The notes beneath the pieces were generated by a model. It was not told the origin of the DNA and ran no database searches. It saw only the letters and a program-made list of their open reading frames with translations. This document shows positions 1 through 7,823 of a DNA stretch of 21,211 nucleotides, in pieces; positions within the stretch are counted from its first letter, which is position 1; each line of letters begins with the position of its first letter. This stretch comes from Mucidula mucida (lineage: Eukaryota > Basidiomycota > Agaricomycetes > Agaricales > Physalacriaceae): assembly GCA_015501055.1 (NCBI GenBank), contig JADNYV010000580.1, positions 1 through 21,211 on the forward strand, given 5' to 3'. The position numbers and the translations under genes were made by a program.

Positions 1-313
1 TATCTGAACACCCTACACGACATACAGAAAGTGCCCGGGACTTTCTTCAAGAGTCAGCCTTGCCACCGTGAAACTTTCTCCAGAATCGTGTGGTGGACCT
101 CTCGGCATCATTGTCGTCCATGATGGCGGCGGGAGGGGAAACGACGCCCGTTTCTGATCGCTTACGTCTGCTTTCGGGGTGGCCAATGGGTGGCAAGAGT
201 GCACTTTCATGCCAGTTTCAGTTATCGGGAGGCAAGCATCCCAGCTTCAGTTATTGTGCAAGGATTTCCCCCATTTTTAGTTATTACAGCCAATTCTAGT
301 TATTGGTACATAA
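1..313. other. Intergenic, no gene recognised
   Basis: No open frame here has a recognisable protein motif. The only pattern is a loosely spaced motif AGTTAT(T/C) at 220, 249, 279 and 298, at intervals of about 29, 30 and 19 bases. This stretch lies 3' of the F-box gene that is read on the minus strand, so it probably holds that gene's 3' UTR and terminator, but I see no decisive signal. Confidence 0.4.
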
Positions 314-1860
314 CTAATGATACGATAGTTGTATATACTCGTTGAGCCTCCATGACGCCCCATTCACATCTCTCATATCTAACATTAATCCCTCTTCAAC
401 AAGGCCTCTCAGCGCCGTCGTCACTTCATCACTAACAACAAGACTCGCCGCCTGAATAAACAAATTCTTGAAAATACTCTTCGTCCACAGCCACAAGAAA
501 GTTTGAACCGCCAACGTGACACCGTCCGCCGGCGACATGGTGATAGCTCCACTGGCGGTTAAGCTCAAGCTGTTGATTGGCAACGCCGCGAAAGCATGCG
601 CTGACTTCGAGAAGACCAACTCCAAATCTACATCACCCTGTACGTGCAACGCAAAATGCTGCACCGACGGTGCATACGTAAGGAATCTGCGCAGTGCTTC
701 AGAGTCCTGCGATCCGAATTTCCGAACCTTAAGTGAGACATTGAGAATGGATGAACTGCTAGCGCCCTGCAGATCACCCAGAGATTGGGGAGTTGTACGG
801 CTCTCAAGAAGGACGTGATACCCGAAACACGAGTAACAGTAGGAGCCTCAGAAGGATTATCATGTAAAGTAAGTGTACGCAATGAAGGCACGATGATGGT
901 ATCCAACGGAGGTCCAAACAAGTTGAATACTAGGATAATATCGGCAACTCGCATCGAGGTCATCTTTGTGAGAATCCTCTGGGCTTCCCCAACAGAAAGA
1001 CCAGATCGACTTCCCCGATGAGCGAACCTCTGTATCCGATGCCATCCCAAATTGAAGTATGGTGTTACATAGTGGACTATCTCGAGACTCTGAACGCCGC
1101 GCGCTTCCGAAAAGGCATCAATCGGCTCCTCCAGTGACTGCGGGAGTTCAAAAAGAGCTAGCTGCAAGGTGCGTAGTCCACCAAATGCATGCTTCATTTC
1201 CGATAGGAGTCTGAAGTCCTTTATCGTGAGGGACAAGGCAGCGTGGTGCCAGCGCGAGCAGCTTTGAAGGATGATCGGCATGGCAAGGAATGGGATGGGG
1301 TTACGGCTATGAATCGAAATCGACAGAGGGAGACCTTTGGTACGCCCTAAGACGTCGATAAGAAGAATCGTCAATCTCAACGCTGTAACGGGCTTGCGAA
1401 ATGTAAGGACCACACCGGTCCAAAATCGCGGATTATTCCAGACGACACACCGCCACCGGTGACATACGTGCGCGCATGTCCACGATGGATGTCGCATGGA
1501 TAAGGAGTCTACAACGTCCGGGCCTGACAGCGCTTCAAGCGACGGGCTGTGGAGGTCTTCCATGGCGAGCTGGCATATGTGATGAATGATCTCGTGGGGA
1601 AGACTGCGGACGGGATGGAGGACCGAGTCGAGAAGATCAAGTTCCTGTGAGAGCTGAGATGCGTCCTCGGTCATGACGGCAATCTGGACGTTCATGGCCT
1701 CGATCGTCTCCTGCAAGGAAGCAAGACGGACGCGACTGGTTTCGCGAAACCCAGTGAGAATAGTACGTTCGTCGTCACTTGGTGCTAAATTGCTGTCAAG
1801 TAAGCGGCGTACGAGAGGTGATTGGATATGGGACATGTAAGGGGATGAGGATGATTCCAT
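314..1860 (-). CDS. F-box protein, one frameshift
   Basis: Probable substrate-receptor subunit of an SCF ubiquitin ligase. The start is the ATG at 1860-1858. Residues about 45-85 are predicted helical and coiled-coil-like (heptad leucines). They are followed at about 87-147 by an F-box of the mushroom type, with LPHEIIHHICQLA and, after a spacer, HVCHRWRCVVWNNPRFW. The rest is leucine-rich and resembles a degenerate LRR region. The first frame is open to 628 (410 codons). After about residue 361 it loses family-like character, and a second minus frame continues as a plausible C-terminus (motif LNVSLKVRKFGS) to the TAG at 314-316. One extra base in the GGGG run at 787-790 would join the two frames into about 515 residues, a normal length for this family. 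Either the gene is freshly broken or the homopolymer was undercalled. The substrate cannot be inferred. Confidence 0.75.
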
Positions 1861-2286
1861 GAGAGCGATATGGACAGTTATGGGTACTTGCCACTGTGTG
1901 AGCAGATCGTTAGAGCTTTAGCCACGTGGTAGAAGAAGCCTTACAGCTTTGCCTCAGTCCGAAAGAAGAGATTGATGGCCTATTCAGCAGGATTGTGGCT
2001 GGCCGTTGGACGTGGTTGCTGGCAAGTGATGGTCGATCGAAAAGCAGCGCGTACGGGCGCATGACTCGTGGCGATCGCCGTCCCATCACTTACCACTTCC
2101 GTGAGGACTTCCTGCGGTGAGATTACGCTGTATTGGTAAACAGACACGCCCAATTATCTCGCTGACATTCCAGCAAGCATTTTAGGATTTGTACAAGCTT
2201 AACAAAGATTGCTCGGATTGAATACTTATACGGGATCTCACGGTACGAGGCATACTGTCTTAACGACCAAGATTCTAGCAACGGCG
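1861..2286. other. Intergenic; probable promoter side of the F-box gene
   Basis: The bases just above 1860 must contain the promoter of the minus-strand F-box gene, but I see no convincing TATA box. A 9-bp inverted pair, aagtgatgg near 2025 and ccatcactt near 2087, is the only structure noted. The short open frames here look like chance. Confidence 0.3.
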
Positions 2287-2472
2287 TAGGAAAGAGGAAA
2301 GAAATCCCACACCAAAAAGAATGAGGGCTGTTCATTGCTTACAGTGGGTCACGTATCCACTATCAGGCGACATGCCCAGGCTGAAATGCGCGGATTGAGA
2401 CCCAAACCACAAATATGATTCAAAGTCTATGAGGACGCCACACCGCACGCAATGTGACGAGGTGGTCATGTG

Positions 2473-2660
2473 GTAAAGAGAAGATGTTAGACTCAGTCGT
2501 GCACAGCGGAGTGGTAGCAACTCGTATATTGCAACATGCTGTACCTGTTGTAAAGAGAAGATGTTAGACTGTAGAGTATTGTAAGTGTCGTGAATTGTAA
2601 GTATCGTAAGTAATACACACCTCAGTTGTGCACAGCGGAGTGGTAGCAACTGAGGTGTGT
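2473..2660. repeat. Two interleaved short direct repeats
   Basis: Unit A (gtaaagagaagatgttagact) is identical at 2473-2493 and 2550-2570. Unit B, 31 bp with core cacagcggagtggtagcaac, is at 2492-2522 and 2621-2651 with one C/T difference. In the first copy A runs straight into B; in the second, about 50 bases separate them. The core AGCGGAGTGGTAGC resembles the A box of a tRNA promoter, so a SINE-like origin is possible but unproven. Confidence 0.55.
2615..2660. other. 14-bp perfect inverted repeat (hairpin)
   Basis: The arms ACACACCTCAGTTG (2615-2628) and CAACTGAGGTGTGT (2647-2660) are perfect complements around an 18-nt loop holding the cagcggagtggtag core of the neighbouring repeat. Only this copy of the repeat has the complementary arms; the copy near 2492-2522 does not. 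It could be an element end, an RNA hairpin or chance growth. Confidence 0.6.
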
Positions 2661-3157
2661 TGAGGCCGAATCGGGATAGATAAAAGAACAAAAATGAAAT
2701 AGACCGAAACGGGTCATGACCGCTCCACTGTCGGGACTCAGGTCATACCTCTCAACACGGTCGGGTCTCCTTCAACAGGTCATTGCCACGCTGAACCCGT
2801 GACTTGGTATCATTCAATGCAAAGCTGAAAGGATTGAAAAAAAAAATTCCCAGTTCCCCAGCCAATGTCTACAAAGTTACCGCTAGACAATGTAGCCCGC
2901 AATTGAGAGATACTCGCCCGTATGAACTATTCACGCAATGGCTCCCGTGAAAAGAGTCTGGAATGGCAACTCGTAGGGGAAGACTTCTACTGCAAGGAGA
3001 CCAAACTCAGAGGTGACCCTTCGAAGCATATCTCAGCAAGGCGTCGGAATACATCCAAACGGTTCAAAAAGATACTTATCATTGGCTATGACTCGAAGCT
3101 TCTGTTTAGCTATGAGTCCTAGCATGAACAGAACACTAAGACATTTTGTCAGCGGGG

Positions 3158-3410
3158 TACAAAGAGGAAAGAAACTGCACAAAAAATAGAACAGAGCCTT
3201 CTATTGGTTCACAGATCTGCTATATGACGCGCCCATGCTCAATGCACCCTTCCAGATGTTACATGAAGCCCTTACCATGAACGTAGTGCCTCACAGAAGT
3301 ACGTCTCATATTGAACTCAGCTATAGGATTGAACGAAAAAAGTCATCTTTTCTCTGAGCCAAAGGCCAGCATATAGTTACTGCTAGACAACGTAGGCCGC
3401 CACAAAGACA
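3158..3410. repeat. Diverged direct repeat, copy 2 (compact)
   Basis: This is the shorter partner of 2287-2915. It starts with tacaaagaggaaagaaact and ends with agttactgctagacaacgtaggccgc, matching agttaccgctagacaatgtagcccgc in copy 1. The two copies are clearly related but heavily diverged, with indels throughout. No gene is recognised. The 240 bases between the copies (2916-3157) hold a 66-codon frame with no recognisable feature. Confidence 0.45.
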
Positions 3411-3825
3411 GTCTTACATGCATCAAAACATTCAAGTGAACATTCGTTGATCACATCTCGGGTGACCCCAACTAAGATAGGCGACATCCACAAGTGACCA
3501 CATCACATGGTTATTGTGTGACAGCACCTTCCCGCTCGTTTGGCGGGCGGCGGGTGGGATGGCGCGCAAAACGGAAACCGAGGAAACATCCCTTCTGGAT
3601 GTTTCCTTGGGGTTTAGGTTGCAGATTGTCAAGTTTTTTGAGGATTTTTTCAGAAAGGTGTAAAACAGCTTTTCTGACCTCGGGAGACGATTTGAGTTTT
3701 TGGTCCAAAAAATTTCGCGCAAGTGTGGCGCAATTTGTAAGGCCTTGTGGGGACCTCGTGGGCACTTTGTGTACACCCTAAGCAGCACTCTTGCCTCGTG
3801 TTTATTCTTACATCCTTTCAGCAAC
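3411..3825. other. Upstream region of the transposase-like gene
   Basis: No coding frame here is convincing. The stretch contains GC-rich runs near 3535-3565 and an 11-bp hairpin: arms aggaaacatcc (3581-3591) and ggatgtttcct (3597-3607) with loop cttct. The transposase-like gene starts at 3826, so this should hold its 5' UTR and promoter and perhaps the left end of an original DNA transposon. I could not identify a terminal inverted repeat, because the right end is cut away by the LTR at 7281. Confidence 0.4.
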
Positions 3826-4174
3826 ATGCCCAAGTCTAAAAAGACCAAAAGAGCAAAGAATCTCGGAGAGTACATGAAGAGGGTATGCCATTTTTACTGC
3901 CATGTATCCATTACTGACACAGAACAGATCAATAAGAAGCCGGAGACAAGAGAAGCACCTCCCGATGACAGTGATGGCGAGGATTATTCCATGCCGGAAG
4001 ATGTCCCGACTCAGGACTCTGACGAAGAGCTTATTGTTTTAGATGAGGATGATGCACCACTCATGGCCGAGGGTGATTTACTCAAATGGCTCAATACCAC
4101 TGCTACGGATGTTCACTCCAGTAGTGCACCAACACGACGTGGGCCTTATCATACTCGTCGACTTGGACAGGATG

Positions 4175-4692
4175 TGTTAGTAACTGACTAAGCCACAAGA
4201 CTCAACCAGGTACCACAGCAAGAACTAAGGAAGAAAATGTTCGTGTTCATAAGACTAGGCTAGGCCAGATGTATAAACGAGATCGGAACTAAAGTACAAT
4301 AATACTACACTACTGCTTATATACTAGTAAGTCTGTGTTTGGGACTCCTTGTCCATACGTGTTTCCACTAGGGATGCTCCACGCCCTTGACCCAGTGTTG
4401 TATGCTACTAGTCCATGAAACCATTAAATACGAGTGGTAACTGCATGTAAGTAATAATACTGAAACGACCATGTGTGCTACGAGTGTCGGTGGTAGGGAG
4501 TCCATAAGGTATCGGCATGTATGATGTCATCCATGTGTTGGGTGTGTGTCCGACATGAGTACGGCTTCGGTAATGAAAAGGAGTCTGATTGGTGACAAAA
4601 CAGATGATGAAACAGTCTGTTGGTTGATAAGACAAGGCCCCCGATAAGATATGATAAGATGTGAAAATGTGAAAATATGGCAATTCATAACA
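4175..4692 (-). mobile_element. Solo LTR of the gypsy element, with TSD
   Basis: A 518-bp copy of the LTRs at 7281 and 13265, bounded by TGTTA...TAACA. It is flanked on both sides by GGATG (4170-4174 and 4693-4697), a perfect 5-bp target duplication, so it is a single insertion later reduced by LTR-LTR recombination. Removing the LTR and one GGATG rejoins the transposase reading frame in phase. Orientation follows the full-length element (transcription leftward). It differs from the LTR at 13265 mainly by CpG to TpG or CpA changes and lacks about 11 bases near 4488. The transposase frame would end at the TAA at 4189-4191, inside the LTR. Confidence 0.9.
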
Positions 4693-5719
4693 GGATGTCT
4701 CAGTGAGACGACAACAAGAGATTTGAGCAAAAGATAAAAAACAGGTGGAGCGCGAACAGCGCAAGGAGCAGAGATTATGCCTTAAACCCACTGCCATCAA
4801 AGACTTCTTCAAGAAGAACATCGAATTCAGCGACGACGACCATGATGCTGACCCGCCCATTCCATCCACATCTCTCGAAGTTCCATCTGTTCCCTTTCCC
4901 CTTCATTCCAACTCCTTATCAGCCAACTCCTCTCGTGCCGGTTCTGTTGCATCGTCAGCGGGGTCAGCTGTGCCGGCCTCAGAAATATCCACCGATGAGT
5001 ACAACAACACGGATATGGATGATGTGGACGATCCAATTGCACTGTTACTGAACGACAACTCAGAGGAGCCAATACAGTTGATTGACAACGCACCAAAGGA
5101 TCTCATGACACATGAAGAGATGGAAGAAGAGGGTCTAGAGGCGTTTGGTATTGATCTTGTCAACAAGCTTGGCCTTGATTTGTTTGAAGAAGACGACACA
5201 CCATCACATCAGACAGAGCAGCCACCATCTTCCTCGACCCCATCTGCATCTGCTTCAGTCCCGTCTGCTGGTCCTGGCCCATCTATCCATCCTAGCCCGA
5301 AGGAGTGGTTTGTTTATGCTGACGAGTCATTCAATCTCCAAGCAAAAGAGGTCGGTACGGGAAAGGCCTCACCATTATCCACGCCAACAGCGAAGCAAGT
5401 TGATGACAGTATCATCAGTCTTGACGCCATTCTTTGTCCGCGTCGCAAGACAGGTCGGGGGCATAAACCGCCCCCTCCGTTAGGGCGTGTCGTCCTTGCT
5501 CGGCTCGGTCTAATGCTTCAGTTGCTTCACTTATTCAAGCGAGCTGGATTGAAGGGTTGGATTGAGCAGTCTCTAGAGGTGGTGGACAAATGCTCGTTGA
5601 AGGGGCCTGCACTTGTGCGTAGTCTTCGCAGATGGACAACTGCCTTTTGTAGGGATAAGAAAACCCTCCCGTTATTGAAATGGGGAACTCACAATACATC
5701 CATACTTGACCAGGACAAA

Positions 5720-5751
5720 GATATTGTTGGCAAGATCTTGCCAACAATATC
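5720..5751. repeat. 32-bp perfect palindrome
   Basis: A 32-base sequence identical to its reverse complement, with no spacer and its centre at AAGATCTT (5732-5739). Each arm begins GATATTGTTGGC. It lies inside the transposase-like gene exactly where the reading frame shifts: the frame ending DQDKDIVGKI continues one phase away as HLHLQSLEKWV. Part of it may have arisen by fold-back copying of one arm. Confidence 0.85.
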
Positions 5752-6737
5752 CATCTTCATCTGCAGTCGCTTGAGAAATGGGTGTCAGCCGACAATGTTG
5801 TTCAATACGTCGCAGGTCCCTTGTTTCAAGCGCGACTCCGAGTGAAAAAAGTCATTTCACGGAGAACTGCTGAACGCTGGATGATACAGATGTCATATTG
5901 TTGGAAGGAGGAGAAGCGAGAGCAATACTCAGATGGGCATGAACACGAAGACGTTCGCACATATCACCAGGATGTCTTTGTGCCACAGTGGCAAGGGTTT
6001 GAGCTGTGTGGCCGTTACTGGGATGGTGACAGTTTGGATGCAGAGTCCATTGAACACAATGCAAAAGAGAGAGCAACAAAGTATAGAGATGGACGAATTG
6101 TTGTTGTCTGGTGTCATGACAAGTCAACATTTTATGCCTATGATCAACGGAAACTGGGCTGGCGGCATGAAAATGCGAAAGCAGAGATTAATCCCAAAGG
6201 AGAGGGTGTCAGTGAGATGGCGGGAGATTTTGTGTCGCCAGATTATGGATGGTTGCGATCAAGAGAGCCTCAGGCAGATGGGTGCGTTATCATTGATTGG
6301 ATCTGAGTCTTAATCTCATGCAATCACTTTCAGGACATTTGAGGATGCTTGTGTCCTCCATCGTTCTGGGAAAGCACGAGATGGATATCAAACTGTGGAG
6401 CATATCATTGCCCAAGCTACTTGCGCCATGGATATCCTGGACCGTGATTATCCAGATGAGCAACACGTCTTCATGTACGATAATGCCATCATTCATTCAG
6501 CTTGAGCACCAGACGCCCTTAGCGCAATGAAGATGACTGCTGGACCCTCCACCAACTTCAATAAAGTCAAGAAGGGTGATACAACAGAGCAGATCTGTAT
6601 GCGCAATGCATCCTTCAAGGATGGGACTCCGCAGTCGCTCTATGATGAAGAGGGTGTCTTCAAGGGCATGAAGACACTCATCTCTGAGCGCCGTAGGCAC
6701 GGACATGATCTCCCGGATCCTTCTTCACTCCTTGCTG

Positions 6738-6819
6738 AATGCACTGTCTCGACAACTGATGAACAGGGCAAGAAACACAATGCACTGTCTCGACAACTGA
6801 TGAACAGGGCAAGAAACAC
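6738..6819. repeat. 41-bp exact tandem duplication
   Basis: Two identical adjacent copies, 6738-6778 and 6779-6819, begin aatgcactgtctcgacaact. The length is not a multiple of three, so the duplication shifts the transposase frame. With one copy removed, the frame runs from DEQGKKH into CCQRKVLYCESDFQSQKSWL, which matches the family. The exact identity of the copies points to a recent slippage event or an assembly error. Confidence 0.9.
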
Positions 6820-7280
6820 ACGAAGAAATTCTCATGCTGCCATCTTCCCAGCACCACCTGCTGCCAACGGAAGGTTCTGTACTGCGAGAGTGATTTCCAG
6901 TCTCAGAAGTCTTGGTTACAGGAGCATTGCGAGCCCCGGGGCTACACCGTCATCTTATTCCCAAAATACCACCCCAAGCTGAACTGCATTGAGCAGTGTT
7001 GGGGCTATGCCAAGCGCATCTACCGGATGTTCCCACTGTCATCTAGAGAAGACGTCTTGCATCAGAATGTCCTCAAGGCGCTGGACTCTGTTCCGATAGC
7101 ATCAATCCAAAGGTCTGCTTCTCCATCTGATTTTGCCCTATTCTTAGTCTGACAGTTTGTCCTGTAGATTTGCGACGCGTTCCTCTCGGTTTGTCGATGC
7201 TTACTCCAAGAAGCTCAGCGCTGCTGAGGCTGCATGGACAAACAAGAAGTTCCGGGGTCACCGTACTCTCCCACCCGATT

Positions 7281-7810
7281 TGTTAGCGACTGACTAAGCC
7301 ACGAGACTCAACCAGGTACCACAGCAAGAAACTAAGGAGGAAAGCGTTCGCGTTCGTAAGACTAGGCTAGGCCAGGTGTATAAACGAGATCGGAACTAAA
7401 GTACAATAATACTATACTACTGCTTATATACTAGTAAGCCTGTGTTTGGGACTCCTTGTCCATACGTGTTTCCGCTAGGGATAACTCCACGCCCTTGACC
7501 CAGTGTTGTATGCTACTAGTCCATGAAACCATTAAATACGAGTGGTAACTGCATGTAAGTAATAATACTGAAACGACCATGTGTGCTACGAGTGTCGGCG
7601 GTGTGTATGCAATAGGGAGTCCATGAGGTATCGGCATGTATGATGTCATCCATGTGTTGGGTGTGTGTCCGACATGAGTACGGCTTCGGTAATGAAAAGG
7701 AGTATAATCGGTGACGAAACAGATGATGAAACAGTCCGTTGGTTGATAAGACAAGCCCCCCGATAAGATATGATAAGATTGAAAATATGAAAATGTGGCG
7801 ATTCATAACA
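7281..7810 (-). repeat. 3' LTR of the chromovirus
   Basis: A 530-bp LTR, TGTTAG...CATAACA on the plus strand. It truncates the transposase-like gene, which reads HRTLPPD and then crosses into the LTR to a TAA at 7295-7297. The left flank is CGATT (7276-7280). It shares with the LTR at 13265 the segment ggtgtgtatRcaatag that the solo LTR lacks, so these two are the closer pair. Confidence 0.92.
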
Positions 7811-7823
7811 TCACCCCCTCCTT
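7811..7823 (-). other. Polypurine tract (plus-strand primer)
   Basis: On the minus strand the sequence AAGGAGGGGGTGA directly abuts the start of the 3' LTR, where a PPT is expected to survive RNase H digestion and prime second-strand synthesis. The TAA stop of the polyprotein (7824-7822) overlaps its first bases, so coding sequence extends almost to the LTR. Confidence 0.8.

Larger units (their letters stand above)
2287..2915. repeat. Diverged direct repeat, copy 1 (expanded)
   Basis: Several blocks occur again in the same order at 3158-3410. These include aaagaggaaagaaa followed by an A-rich run, a gcgacatgcccaggctgaaatgc-like block, aggattga followed by an A run, and agttaccgctagacaatgta. 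Copy 1 is longer because about 230 bases (roughly 2440-2670), holding a short repeat pair and a hairpin, lie inside it. No protein is recognised in any frame. A 119-codon minus frame at 2332-2691 reads LLPLRCA twice only because the DNA itself is repeated. An old tandem duplication is likely; its origin is unknown. Confidence 0.5.
3826..7280 (+). pseudogene. DDE transposase-like gene, split by LTR insertions
   Basis: Transposase-like protein of an intron-bearing family that I recall as common in Agaricomycetes. The ATG at 3826 gives a basic start (MPKSKKTKRAKNLGEYMKR) followed by acidic low-complexity sequence. A 366-codon stretch (4745-5845) includes RSLRRWTTAFCRDKKTLP. A helical part follows (VISRRTAERWM near 5855), then the presumed catalytic residues: D in WCHDKSTF (about 6112-6135), D in FMYDNA (about 6472-6490) and E in NCIEQCWGYAKR (about 6985-7020). 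The C-terminus reads FRGHRTLPPD just before 7281. Introns: 6282-6333 and 7113-7167, both restoring frame exactly; one at 3883-3927 is possible. Damage: solo LTR at 4175, in-frame TGA at 4724 and 6503, a frameshift at the palindrome near 5735, a 41-bp duplication at 6738, and loss of the 3' end. Dead as it stands; host domestication cannot be excluded. Confidence 0.75.

Noticed and set aside
2621..2680. Intact tRNA gene
   Set aside because: Only an A-box-like core is present; the cloverleaf arms and a proper B box do not form.
2332..2691. 119-codon gene with a repeated LLPLRCA motif
   Set aside because: The peptide repeat simply follows the DNA repeat, the frame covers a hairpin, and no other coding feature is present.
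3432..3875. 147-codon minus-strand frame overlapping the transposase start
   Set aside because: It is antisense to the transposase start and upstream hairpin region and has no recognisable motif; the plus-strand reading has family-like sequence.
4408..4869. Open frames on the minus strand inside the LTRs (also 7431-7806 and 13413-13887)
   Set aside because: They recur because the LTR is repeated, have no family motif and differ between copies by frameshifts; the LTR U3 region is not expected to encode protein.
6720..6830. CRISPR-like or tandem repeat array
   Set aside because: Only two adjacent copies with no spacer, inside a coding region of a eukaryote; it is a simple duplication.
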